Source: Paenibacillus oralis
GTDB taxonomy: Bacteria; Bacillota; Bacilli; Paenibacillales; Paenibacillaceae
Direction: 5' to 3'
DNA length: 64,000 nt
Assembly (NCBI RefSeq): GCF_003863965.1
Contig: NZ_RRCN01000001.1
Coordinates: 6,445,071-6,509,070, forward strand
Positions 27,775-35,623 of the stretch are shown here, one piece after another (positions within the stretch are counted from its first letter, which is position 1; each line of letters starts with the position of its first letter). Position numbers and translations under genes: made by a program. A model generated the notes under the pieces. That model made no database searches and had not been told where the DNA came from. It was given only the letters and a program-made list of their open reading frames with translations.

Positions 27775-28584
27775 TTATGCTGCTTTTCCATCTTCCATTG
27801 GTTTCGCCTTTTTTCGTACCGGGGATATGAACCAATACGCCATGCCCACAAACACCGCACCGCCGACGATATTGCCCACCGTCACCGGGATCATATTGTG
27901 AAACCAACCTGCAAGGGTGACCGTATCGGGATGGTTCGGCAGCAGCAGCGACAAACTGAGCAGCGTCATATTGGCCACGCTATGCTCGTAACCGCTGGCG
28001 ATAAAGGCGTACAGACACCACCAAATCAACACCAGCTTGGCGATATCCTCCTTGGCGCGGTTCGCCATCCATAACGCAAGGCAAACGAGCCAATTACATA
28101 GAATGCCGCGGAAAAACAGCTCGGTGACCGGAGCGCCCATCTTCTTCGCGGCAGAGGCAAAAATAAGATGCTCCGGCGCCGCCGTTTTGAACAGCCCGCT
28201 GCCGACGATCAGCAAACAAAGCACAACCGCCCCCGCCAGGTTGCCGAGAAACACGATCGTCCAGTTCTTCGCCGTATCGCCTACCGTTGTCCGCCTCGCC
28301 AGCGTGCTTGCCGCAAAAAACATATTGTTCCCGGTAAACAGCTCCGATCCGGCAAAAACGACCAGCGTCAGGGCGAGCCCGAAGGACATCCCCATCAGCA
28401 TCGTCTGGTACGGCGATTTCGCCGCGGCCAGCGGTGCGCCGATGCTGAAGATGAGAATAATGCCGAGCCCGACGTAAGCGCCGGCCAGCATGGCCGAGAC
28501 GATATACCTCGGCAAGCTTTCATTCATTTTTTCTTTTTTCTTGACTGCCGTTTCCACAATGGCTTCCACATTTGGCGTGTACAT
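27775..28584 (-). CDS. Formate/nitrite channel (FocA/NirC family)
   Basis: The 269-residue protein has six hydrophobic helices and FNT-family segments (LAGAYVGLGIILIFSIG, FAGSELFTGNNMFF, GNLAGAVVLCLL). These pentameric channels move formate or nitrite across the membrane. Gene order nirB-nirD-channel favours nitrite import (NirC), but the Pfl genes are also close, so formate export is possible. The start ATG follows GGGGAGG. It is 91 bases downstream of nirD with a hairpin but no T-run between, so it is probably the third gene of the nir operon. Confidence 0.9.
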   Translation of the reverse strand: MYTPNVEAIVETAVKKKEKMNESLPRYIVSAMLAGAYVGLGIILIFSIGAPLAAAKSPYQTMLMGMSFGLALTLVVFAGSELFTGNNMFFAASTLARRTTVGDTAKNWTIVFLGNLAGAVVLCLLIVGSGLFKTAAPEHLIFASAAKKMGAPVTELFFRGILCNWLVCLALWMANRAKEDIAKLVLIWWCLYAFIASGYEHSVANMTLLSLSLLLPNHPDTVTLAGWFHNMIPVTVGNIVGGAVFVGMAYWFISPVRKKAKPMEDGKAA

Positions 28585-28675
28585 TGCTGTTTCCTCCCCT
28601 TATACCTGTCCTCCATTGAAAGCAAGCGCGGCGATTCCTGGGAGCAGGGTCACCGCGCTTACGCTCTTGCCGGGC

Positions 28676-29023
28676 CTATACTTGCTGCAAGGCGCTGGCG
28701 GCGATCGACACCTGTCCGCCCTCCACCTTAACCGGGAACATCGGCACTTGTCCGCTGTCCGGGGCCTGAACCAGGCCGGTCGTCAGATCGATTTTCCAAT
28801 CGTACAGCGGATCGTAAAGGTAGTTCCCCGACACGATTCCTTCGGCGAGCGGCCCGCCTTTCGGATGGGGATTTTGATTCAGGGCGGCGAAGATGCGCCC
28901 GTCGGATAAGCGGAACACCGCCAATTCACGGCCTCCGGCCTCCACCACGCGCCCGATCTGGGGCAGAAACTGCTCCACGGGCCCCACCGGGAAAAATGTC
29001 TCTTTACTCATGTCCTTGTTCAT
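28676..29023 (-). CDS. nirD: Nitrite reductase (NADH) small subunit
   Basis: The protein has about 115 residues and a Rieske-like beta fold (FFPVGPVEQFLPQIGRVVEAGGRELAVF). It lacks the Cys/His cluster ligands, as is normal for NirD. It supports the NirB siroheme subunit in reducing nitrite to ammonium. The start is uncertain between 29011, 29023 and 29047; 29023 has AAGAGGAG directly before it, and 29047 lies 9 bases after the nirB stop. Co-transcribed with nirB. Confidence 0.9.
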   Translation of the reverse strand: MNKDMSKETFFPVGPVEQFLPQIGRVVEAGGRELAVFRLSDGRIFAALNQNPHPKGGPLAEGIVSGNYLYDPLYDWKIDLTTGLVQAPDSGQVPMFPVKVEGGQVSIAASALQQV

Positions 29024-29056
29024 GCTCCTCTTCCCCTTTCCTGTCATCCGTCCGGT

Positions 29057-31501
29057 TTAGTTCGTCTGTTCGCTCATTTCCAGGCTGTGGAACAGCTTGC
29101 CGCGCGTTTCGTTGTCATCCAGCATCTTTTTCCACGGGTCCGAAACCTGCTTCAAGGCAAACTCAATGCGCTCTACCAACGCTTTGCGGTTTTCCGCATC
29201 GTCCACTACCGCCGCGCGGATATTGTCCAGCCCCATCCGTTCAACCCACTCCGACGTTCTTTCCAGGTAGTTGCCGGTTTCGCGGTAATGCTGGATAATG
29301 GCTGCGCACAGCTCGATCAGTTCCTCGTCGGTCTTCACTTTGCACAGCGAGTCCGCAAGCCGGGCCTTGATCCCTCCGTTGCCGCCGATGAAGATTTCCC
29401 ATCCGCCGTCGTTGCCGACGATCCCGATATCCTTCGTGCACGATTCGGCGCAGTTGCGCGGGCAGCCGTTCACCGCCATTTTGAATTTGGCCGGAAAATC
29501 GAGCCGTTCGAATTTGCGTTCAAGCTGCGCGCCCATGCCCATCGAATCCTGTGTGCCGAACCGGCAGAACTGCGAACCGACGCAGGTTTTCACCGTGCGG
29601 AGCGATTTGGCGTAGGCGTACCCCGACGGCATGTCGAGCTCGGCCCACACTTTCGGCAGGTCTTCTTTTTTCACGCCGATCAAGTCCAGCCGCTGGCCGC
29701 CGGTGACCTTCACGACCTTCACATCGTATTTCAGCGATACGTCGGCGATTTTCTTCAGATCCTCCGGCGTCGTCACGCCGCCGTACATCCGCGGCACAAC
29801 GGTGTAAGTCCCGTCCTTCTGTATGTTGGCGCTCATCCGCTCGTTCACGAAGCGCGATTCCTTTTCGTCCTCGTGCGTGTCCGGGTACAGCATGCCGAGG
29901 TAATAGTTGATGGCCGGGCGGCATTTCGAGCAGCCCTCCGGCTGGCTCCAGCCAAGCACGTTCATCACTTCTTTGGTCGTCTGCAGCCCTTTCGCCTTGA
30001 TCTCAGCCACGATTTCATCACGGCTCAGCGTCGTGCAGCCGCAAATGCCCTGTTTCGCCGCCGACTCGAACCCGTCTCCCAGCACGTATTGCAATATTTG
30101 CTCAACCACCGGCTTGCAGCCTCCGCAAGACCGGGTCGCCCCCGTGCAGGCTTTGATCTCGTCGACGGTCGTCAATCCCTGATTCGTGATCACGTCGACG
30201 ATCGTCCCTTTGGTCACCCCGTTGCAGCCGCAGACGATTTCGTCGTCCGCCATCGTTTCGACCGAAGCTTTCTTTTGGCCACCGCCGCCGCAGCAGCCCG
30301 TGCCCATCAGCGAGTCGTACAATTCGTCCGTCATCTCCGCCTTCTGCTTGATCAGCTTCTGCAGCTCGGCCGAATCGTTAATGTCGCCAAACAGCACCGC
30401 GCCTACAAAAACGTTGTCCTTCAGGAGAATTTTTTTGTAGGTCCGTTTCCAATCGTCTTTGCTGCTGATCACCGTATGTTCCGGACCATCGATAAATTCC
30501 CCGGTCGAAAACACGTCAACCCCGGATATTTTGAGTTTGGTCGAAACGACCGAACCGGTGTAAGGCGCTGTTTCCACGCCGCTGATATGCTTGGCCAGAA
30601 CCATGCCCTGCTCAAACAGCGGAGCGACGAGGCCGTAGCAGATGCCGCGGTGCTCCGTGCACTCGCCGACGGAATATACGCCCTCCAGCGACGTCTGCAT
30701 ATAATCGTTCACGACGATCCCGCGGTTCACTTCGAGGCCGCTCGCTTTGGCCACCGCAACGTTCGGTTTGATGCCGACGGCCATGACGACGAATTCCGCT
30801 TCCAGCTCCGTGCCGTCGGCGAACCGCAGCCCGCTTACCCGCGAATCGCCAAGCAGCTCGGTCGTCTGCGCGCCCATTTTAAATTTGATGCCCTGGCGCT
30901 CCAGTTCCGCTTTCAGCATCCCTGCTGCCTGATGATCCAACTGGCGTTCCATCAAATCTTCCATTAAATGCACGACCGTTACGTCCATGCCGAGCTGAAC
31001 GAGTCCTTTGGCCGCCTCCAGCCCGAGCAGCCCTCCGCCGATGACCGCCGCTTTGCGGTACGTCTTGGCCGCCTGGATCATTTGTTCGCAATCCGAAATG
31101 TCGCGGAAGCCGACTACCCCTTCCTTATCGCTCCCGGGAACCGGCAAAATAAACGAGGTCGATCCGGTAGCGATCAGCACCTTATCGTACGGCACGCGCT
31201 CACCGTCCTCGGTGACAACCTGCTTCGTCTCCGCGTCGATCCGGGCAACCGCCGTTCCGGTATGCAGCGTAATGCCGTTGTCACGGTACCAGTTCAGATC
31301 GTTCAGAATAATATCATCTATCGTTTTGCTGCCTTCAAGCACATAGGAAAGCATGATCCGGTTGTAGTTGGGATGCGGCTCGCTTCCGAACACCGTAATT
31401 TCGAATTTGGAGGTTAATTTCAATATTTGCTCAACGGTGCTGATCCCCGCCATTCCGTTACCGATCACGACCAGTTTCTCTTTCGCTGTAGCCATCATCA
31501 T
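29057..31501 (-). CDS. nirB: Nitrite reductase (NADH) large subunit
   Basis: The 814-residue protein has, in order, an FAD/NAD(P) oxidoreductase domain (VVIGNGMAGISTVEQ) and two BFD-like [2Fe-2S] segments (CGCNGVTKGTIVDVI and CTGATRSCGGCKPVVEQIL; CGCTTLSRDEIVAEI). The C-terminal siroheme and [4Fe-4S] domain has ligands in TCVGSQFCRFG and NGCPRNCAESCTKDIG. It is a cytoplasmic enzyme for nitrite detoxification or assimilation under low oxygen. ATG follows AAGGGG. The promoter carries two FNR boxes, one at class II distance. No nitrate reductase genes lie in the window. Confidence 0.96.
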   Translation of the reverse strand: MMMATAKEKLVVIGNGMAGISTVEQILKLTSKFEITVFGSEPHPNYNRIMLSYVLEGSKTIDDIILNDLNWYRDNGITLHTGTAVARIDAETKQVVTEDGERVPYDKVLIATGSTSFILPVPGSDKEGVVGFRDISDCEQMIQAAKTYRKAAVIGGGLLGLEAAKGLVQLGMDVTVVHLMEDLMERQLDHQAAGMLKAELERQGIKFKMGAQTTELLGDSRVSGLRFADGTELEAEFVVMAVGIKPNVAVAKASGLEVNRGIVVNDYMQTSLEGVYSVGECTEHRGICYGLVAPLFEQGMVLAKHISGVETAPYTGSVVSTKLKISGVDVFSTGEFIDGPEHTVISSKDDWKRTYKKILLKDNVFVGAVLFGDINDSAELQKLIKQKAEMTDELYDSLMGTGCCGGGGQKKASVETMADDEIVCGCNGVTKGTIVDVITNQGLTTVDEIKACTGATRSCGGCKPVVEQILQYVLGDGFESAAKQGICGCTTLSRDEIVAEIKAKGLQTTKEVMNVLGWSQPEGCSKCRPAINYYLGMLYPDTHEDEKESRFVNERMSANIQKDGTYTVVPRMYGGVTTPEDLKKIADVSLKYDVKVVKVTGGQRLDLIGVKKEDLPKVWAELDMPSGYAYAKSLRTVKTCVGSQFCRFGTQDSMGMGAQLERKFERLDFPAKFKMAVNGCPRNCAESCTKDIGIVGNDGGWEIFIGGNGGIKARLADSLCKVKTDEELIELCAAIIQHYRETGNYLERTSEWVERMGLDNIRAAVVDDAENRKALVERIEFALKQVSDPWKKMLDDNETRGKLFHSLEMSEQTN

Positions 31502-31568
31502 CCATGCCCCTTTCAGAATAAGACTGTTCCGATTCTTAATTAATCTCCTGTAAATCCCTTATGTCGAA

Positions 31569-31632
31569 AGTATACATTTAAAATTAAGAATAGTTTGTGA
31601 TTACATTCACATTAATTGTGAAAGTTATCACA
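31569..31632 (-). promoter_or_regulatory. nirB promoter: two FNR boxes and -10
   Basis: TGTGATTACATTCACA (31596-31611) is centred 29.5 bp upstream of TATACT (31569-31574, minus strand). A second perfect box, TGTGAAAGTTATCACA (31617-31632), is centred 21 bp further up, two helical turns away. Confidence 0.8.
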
Positions 31633-31665
31633 TGTAATTGTCACATTTTTTTTTGCATCCCTATT

Positions 31666-31705
31666 GAAAAATCCGCAGCCTCTTATCTAAGAGAACTGCG
31701 GATTT
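31666..31705 (-). terminator. Terminator after the DUF4430 lipoprotein gene
   Basis: A long AAATCCGCAG/CTGCGGATTT stem is followed on the minus strand by TTTTT. It lies between the lipoprotein stop and the nirB promoter. Confidence 0.75.
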
Positions 31706-31726
31706 ATTTTCTTCAGGTCCGAAATT

Positions 31727-32452
31727 TCACTTTCGCACCAAAGTGATTTCCACATTATCCTGGGGTTTTAACCTCATGTCGAGGCCGGTGGACAGCAATT
31801 TCTTTTGATTTACTTTCAGCACCCATGCTTCCGTATCATCCGGACGGTACCCGTTAACGGAGACGATATATTGCCCGGTTTTGTTCAGCTCCACGAGCCC
31901 GCTCCGCTTGAGCAAGTCCCTCACGGTCGTGTTTTCATTGTATTGATGGACAAAATAGCGTTTGAGCTGCGGATTTTGGCTTCCCCCGTTCACGGTCAGC
32001 AGCAGCGAAGCTCCATTGGGGCTCACCGCAGCGCTGCCTACGGTTTTAACGTAAACCAGTATGTTGTCCCCCGCCTTGAGCAGCTTGGCCCAATCGCCGG
32101 ACGGAAGCTCCCTGTCATTCAAGCGGACTCCCCACTCCAGCGTCGAATCAAGCGACACTGCGCCAACGGATTGAATTTTGCTCCTATCCTCCGCCAGCTC
32201 TATGATTCCGCTGCTTTCAAGCGCCTGAAGAACGGTGATCCCTTCCGTATAATCAAAATGCAATTTTCGCTTCACATCGGGGATAAACGTGCCCCCGTCA
32301 ATTGTTAAGGTAATGTCATGGGCTTCCCCATCCTCGCTTTGCAGCTCTTCCGAAGGATCCGGTTTGTCGATCGTGCCGCCATCGGCGCAGGCTGCCGTGA
32401 AGAACGCCATCAATATCACTAGTCCAGCCAGCCATTTCAACCTATTGCGCAT
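31727..32452 (-). CDS. DUF4430-domain lipoprotein
   Basis: The 241-residue protein has a signal peptide ending in the lipobox FTAAC. Two tandem DUF4430-like modules follow (about 45-135 and 145-240), each with a GGTF- or GGS-type strand, a TVLQALESSGI / TVRDLLKRSGL helix and a closing VYVK or ITLVRK strand. DUF4430 occurs in surface proteins and resembles the transcobalamin C-terminal and SLBB-like folds. Its role is unknown. It lies between nirB and ric but has its own terminator, and no FNR box was seen upstream. It may or may not belong to the anaerobic set. Confidence 0.75.
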   Translation of the reverse strand: MRNRLKWLAGLVILMAFFTAACADGGTIDKPDPSEELQSEDGEAHDITLTIDGGTFIPDVKRKLHFDYTEGITVLQALESSGIIELAEDRSKIQSVGAVSLDSTLEWGVRLNDRELPSGDWAKLLKAGDNILVYVKTVGSAAVSPNGASLLLTVNGGSQNPQLKRYFVHQYNENTTVRDLLKRSGLVELNKTGQYIVSVNGYRPDDTEAWVLKVNQKKLLSTGLDMRLKPQDNVEITLVRK

Positions 32453-32565
32453 CGCCGCCCCGCCTTTCCTCTAATCATTTTTCCTTATTCGATCCAGGAA
32501 TATTCCGTAACTTAAGCATACCGGACCAACAGAAAGTTCTCAAATTTCGGGGCGGGCGCAAAGAA

Positions 32566-32587
32566 CCCTTCCCTGAGCAGGGAAGGG
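32566..32587 (-). terminator. Terminator after ric
   Basis: A minus-strand CCCTTCCCT/AGGGAAGGG stem is followed by TTCTTTG, 21 bases past the ric stop. Confidence 0.7.
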
Positions 32588-32608
32588 CCGAGGCCTGAAT
32601 ACGTCAAG

Positions 32609-33316
32609 TTATTTTGTATATCGCGGAAATAATATATTGTTCTCCAGGTGTACATGCGTAAAAGTCATGGCTTCCAGCTCTTCTAGACGCGAATAGGTCA
32701 AACGGTATCTGGTGCACGCATGGCCGGGCGGCTGAAAATCGCCGGTCAATTCCCGCAATTGTTTAAGGATATCCCCCGCCGCGTCATGTTCGGATTCCAA
32801 CTCCGCGATGGCGGACCGCAATTTTCCCAGCACTTCCGGGTCCCGGCTCTCCTCCCAAAGAATTATTTTGGGAAACTCTTCTGCCTCTTCCTTGTCGGTA
32901 TGCTCCAGCAGCTCGCTCCGAAGCTCGCCGAACAACCGCTCGATCTCGCGCAAATGCGTATCCGCATCCCCATGGACCCGGGACACTTTGGTCACATTTT
33001 TTTGGATTTCCGGCAGTTCTTCGCGCAAATAGCGATGGTGCGTGTTTACGATATGCCCGATCAAATCGGCCGATTCCGCCTTTGTCCAATCCTGTTCTTC
33101 CTCTGCCCGGGGATGTTTGGCCGCCATGCGGTTTAAGTCCGTGAGCAGCGCTTCAACCGGGATGCCCCGCTCTGCCGCCGCTTCCCCCAACGGGCGTGCG
33201 CCGCCGCAGCAAAAATCGATTTTCCGCCCGCGGAAATAATCCGCCGATTTCGGGAAACGAAGCACGATATCACGGACCATGTCTTGTTCCTTAAATAATG
33301 CTTGTATGTGATTCAT
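32609..33316 (-). CDS. ric: Iron-sulfur cluster repair di-iron protein (Ric/ScdA/YtfE)
   Basis: The 235-residue protein has an N-terminal ScdA_N segment with the paired cysteines KIDFCCGGARPLGEAA (about 30-45). A hemerythrin-like domain follows, with metal histidines in NTHHRYL, LLEHTDKEEAEEFP, SEHDAAG and FTHVHLENNILFP. It repairs Fe-S clusters after nitrosative or oxidative damage. An FNR-type box sits at class II distance from a putative -10 upstream, and with nirBD and hmp it forms a nitrite/NO response set. ATG follows GGAGG. Confidence 0.93.
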   Translation of the reverse strand: MNHIQALFKEQDMVRDIVLRFPKSADYFRGRKIDFCCGGARPLGEAAAERGIPVEALLTDLNRMAAKHPRAEEEQDWTKAESADLIGHIVNTHHRYLREELPEIQKNVTKVSRVHGDADTHLREIERLFGELRSELLEHTDKEEAEEFPKIILWEESRDPEVLGKLRSAIAELESEHDAAGDILKQLRELTGDFQPPGHACTRYRLTYSRLEELEAMTFTHVHLENNILFPRYTK

Positions 33317-33358
33317 CCGGAAAGACCTCCTGAGCTAATGTCGTAAGCTTACGCTTTT

Positions 33359-33401
33359 AACTTAATGCATAGAAGCGTCTCCCCTTGTGATTTTAGTCAC
33401 T
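33359..33401 (-). promoter_or_regulatory. ric promoter: FNR box and -10
   Basis: TGTGATTTTAGTCACT (33386-33401) is centred 29.5 bp upstream of the hexamer TAAGTT (33359-33364, minus strand). The -10 is weaker than in the other promoters of the set. Confidence 0.65.
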
Positions 33402-33432
33402 TTCAACTTTTCTTACTTCCGATGAAAATATT

Positions 33433-33460
33433 AAAAGGCCACCCGTAGCCGGGAGGCCTT
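33433..33460 (-). terminator. Terminator after the short flavoprotein gene
   Basis: A minus-strand AAGGCC-t-CCCG / CGGG-t-GGCCTT stem is followed by TTAATATTTTC, 32 bases past the stop. Confidence 0.75.
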
Positions 33461-33491
33461 GTTGTTGCCTGGAATTGCAAATAAGTTCGTT

Positions 33492-34058
33492 TTACTTCAA
33501 CACATCATGATCCACGTAACGTTCGCCGTTTATTTCGCTGATCAGTTCGATCGCAACTTTTGCCCCGTCGCCGGCCGTAATGATTGTATGGACGCTGACG
33601 CCCGCCGCCGTGCCGGCTGCCCAGATCCGCGGAACGCTGGTCCGGCCTTGCCCGTCCGTGGCGATAACGGTTTTGATTCTCGGCTCGCGGCCTTCTTTCA
33701 GCTCCAGCCCGGTAGCGTTTGCAAGATCGGTCAACGCGCCGGTAGCCAATATGATATGGGACGCCTCGTAGCCGCGGCCGGATTCCGTTTTCACGGTTAC
33801 TGTCGAACCGCCGTTGGCATCGATATGCGTCACTTTTTCCTCAATGAACTTGGCGCCGAATTTTTCGGCCTGCTCCCGTCCGATTTTGAGCAAATCCGGT
33901 CCGGAAATGTCCTTTGCCCCGTAATGGTTCTCTATCCAGGCCCGCTTTGTCATGCTCGCGTTGCTGTCCAGAACAAGCGTTTCTTTGCCCGCCTTGGCCA
34001 AAAATAACGCCGCGCTGGCTCCAGCCGGCCCCGCCCCGATTACAATTACCTCAGCCAC
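33492..34058 (-). CDS. Short FAD-dependent thioredoxin-reductase-like protein
   Basis: The 188-residue protein has the FAD dinucleotide motif VIGAGPAGASAALFLAKAG at the N-terminus and the second FAD segment SVPRIWAAGTAAG near the C-terminus. It lacks both the NAD(P)H domain and the CxxC redox pair of thioredoxin reductase (about 310 residues). It therefore looks like a one-domain reduced relative; the electron donor and acceptor are unknown. Start GTG at 34058 with AGGTG upstream. It is 59 bases downstream of the HxlR regulator, with a terminator-like hairpin between, and may be that regulator's target. Confidence 0.7.
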   Translation of the reverse strand: MAEVIVIGAGPAGASAALFLAKAGKETLVLDSNASMTKRAWIENHYGAKDISGPDLLKIGREQAEKFGAKFIEEKVTHIDANGGSTVTVKTESGRGYEASHIILATGALTDLANATGLELKEGREPRIKTVIATDGQGRTSVPRIWAAGTAAGVSVHTIITAGDGAKVAIELISEINGERYVDHDVLK

Positions 34059-34083
34059 AAGTACACCTACTTTCTAAAATTTT

Positions 34084-34114
34084 CATGCCGCCTTCGCGAC
34101 CCGAAAGCGGCATG
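34084..34114 (-). terminator. Hairpin between hxlR and the flavoprotein gene
   Basis: A CATGCCGC/GCGGCATG stem is followed on the minus strand by AAAATTTTAG. It could terminate or attenuate transcription between the two genes. Confidence 0.55.
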
Positions 34115-34117
34115 TGC

Positions 34118-34435
34118 TTACTTGATCCACTGATGCGCCCAGGTCTGCACCTGCTCCATCACCGGACGAAGCGCCCGCCCTTTTTCGGTCAACTCATATT
34201 CGATGCGAACCGGCGTTTCCGGATAAACATGACGGACCAAAATCCCCTCACATTCCAAATCCTTCATCCTCTCCGATAGCATCTTGTCGCTCATGGAAGG
34301 AATCTGATTGGAAATATCCTTGAAGCGTTTCGGCCCGCTCATCAGGGTTTGAATAATCAAACCGTTCCAGCGTTTTCCCAAAAACGAAAAAGCCGATTCA
34401 AATCGCGGACACATTCCATTCGAATGCTCATCCAT
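34118..34435 (-). CDS. HxlR-family transcriptional regulator
   Basis: The protein has 105 residues from ATG 34435 (GAGGTG upstream). The HxlR winged helix has the N-terminal cysteine typical of redox-responsive members (GMCPRFESAFSFLGKRWNGLIIQTLM), then MSDKMLSERMKDLECEGI and VRIEYELTEKGRAL. Many HxlR proteins (HypR, YodB type) sense disulfide or quinone stress through that Cys. Its likely target is the adjacent flavoprotein; this is inferred. Confidence 0.88.
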   Translation of the reverse strand: MDEHSNGMCPRFESAFSFLGKRWNGLIIQTLMSGPKRFKDISNQIPSMSDKMLSERMKDLECEGILVRHVYPETPVRIEYELTEKGRALRPVMEQVQTWAHQWIK

Positions 34436-34560
34436 AACATTCACCTCATTATTATAGCAAGCCTGCAAGCATAAAACTTACCTTAAGTAAGTTAGTATAT
34501 TTCATAATAGCATATTTACACACGAAAAGTAAGGGGGCTCCTTATTCATCACCCCATATC

Positions 34561-34591
34561 CGCAAAAACGGCCGCCTTGGCGGCAGCCGCT
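34561..34591 (-). terminator. Terminator after the sugar-isomerase operon
   Basis: A GC-rich GGCTGCCGCC/GGCGGCC stem is followed on the minus strand by TTTTTGC, 28 bases past the last gene of the operon. Confidence 0.8.
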
Positions 34592-34618
34592 AATATAGTA
34601 TATTACGTTTACGGTCAG

Positions 34619-35587
34619 TTATACCCACCACATTTCCGCGGCGGAATCCTCCATAAGCACTTGCTGCAGATTGCGTACGGCCTTGGTAAACCCTTCATCG
34701 ATCGACATCAGCCCGTCTTCGTGCTCGATGCTGACCGCGTAATCGTAGCCGTACAGCCGCAGCGCGCTGATGATATCGGCCCATGTCTTCAGATCGTGCC
34801 CGTAACCGACGGTGCGGAACTGCCAAGCCCGCTCCTGCATGTTCGTGTAAGGCTGCATATCCGTAATGCCGTAACGGTTCACGTTCACCGGATCGATCGT
34901 CGTATCTTTGGCGTGGAAATGGTGGATGGCGCCGGCCTTGCCAAGGATCGAAATCGCTTGAACGGGATCGATCCCCTGCCACCACATATGGCTCGGGTCG
35001 AGGTTGGCCCCGATCACTTCACCGGCCGCTTCGCGCAGGCGCAGCAGCGTCGCCGGCGTGTGCACGGAAAATCCGCCGTGCAGCTCAAGCCCGATCTTCA
35101 CATGGTGATCGGCGGCAAATTTGCCCCATTCCGTCCAATACGGAATGACTTTATTTTTCCACTGCCAATCCAGAACCTCCTGGAAGTCGTTGGGCCAAGG
35201 GGCCACTGGCCAGTTCGGGTATTTAGCATCCTCATGATCGCCCGGGCAGCCGGAAAACGTGTTGACGACCGGCACTTCCAGCAATTCGGCCAATTGGACG
35301 GTTTTGACGAAAGCATCGTGGAACTCTTTGGCGACCGCTTTTTGCGGATGCAGCGGATTGCCGTGGCAGCTCAGTGCACTGATGATGAGACCGCGGGATT
35401 CCACCGCCTTTTTGAACTCATCTCGCGCCGCTTTGTTTTCCAGCAGCACGTCAGGATTGCAGTGGGCGTTCCCCGGATGTCCGCCGGTGCCGATTTCCAC
35501 GGCCTTCAACCCTTGAGCGGCCGCTTTATCGAGCGCTTGTTCCAAGGGAAGACCTCCGAACAGCACCAGAAATACTCCTAATTTCAT
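34619..35587 (-). CDS. Sugar phosphate isomerase/epimerase-like TIM-barrel protein
   Basis: The 322-residue AP-endonuclease-2-type barrel (MKLGVFLVLFGGLPLEQALDKA) has metal-ligand segments VSIEHED, LELHGGFSVHTPATLL and NLDPSHMWWQG. Related enzymes isomerise or epimerise keto-sugars or inosose intermediates. It is the last gene of a four-gene operon with two Gfo/Idh dehydrogenases and a second isomerase, so it probably acts in stepwise oxidation and isomerisation of a sugar or cyclitol. ATG follows AGGAGG. The substrate is unknown. Confidence 0.82.
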   Translation of the reverse strand: MKLGVFLVLFGGLPLEQALDKAAAQGLKAVEIGTGGHPGNAHCNPDVLLENKAARDEFKKAVESRGLIISALSCHGNPLHPQKAVAKEFHDAFVKTVQLAELLEVPVVNTFSGCPGDHEDAKYPNWPVAPWPNDFQEVLDWQWKNKVIPYWTEWGKFAADHHVKIGLELHGGFSVHTPATLLRLREAAGEVIGANLDPSHMWWQGIDPVQAISILGKAGAIHHFHAKDTTIDPVNVNRYGITDMQPYTNMQERAWQFRTVGYGHDLKTWADIISALRLYGYDYAVSIEHEDGLMSIDEGFTKAVRNLQQVLMEDSAAEMWWV

Positions 35588-35623
35588 GTAAGCTCCTCCT
35601 TGCTTAGTTAGGCTTAGGCCGAC

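Noticed and set aside
29087..30967. Long open frame antisense to nirB, with similar long frames opposite adhE (24,847-26,676) and the glycosidase-like gene (730-1,605)
   Set aside because: They mirror codon bias of the real genes, have arginine-rich unrecognisable translations and lack credible ribosome sites.
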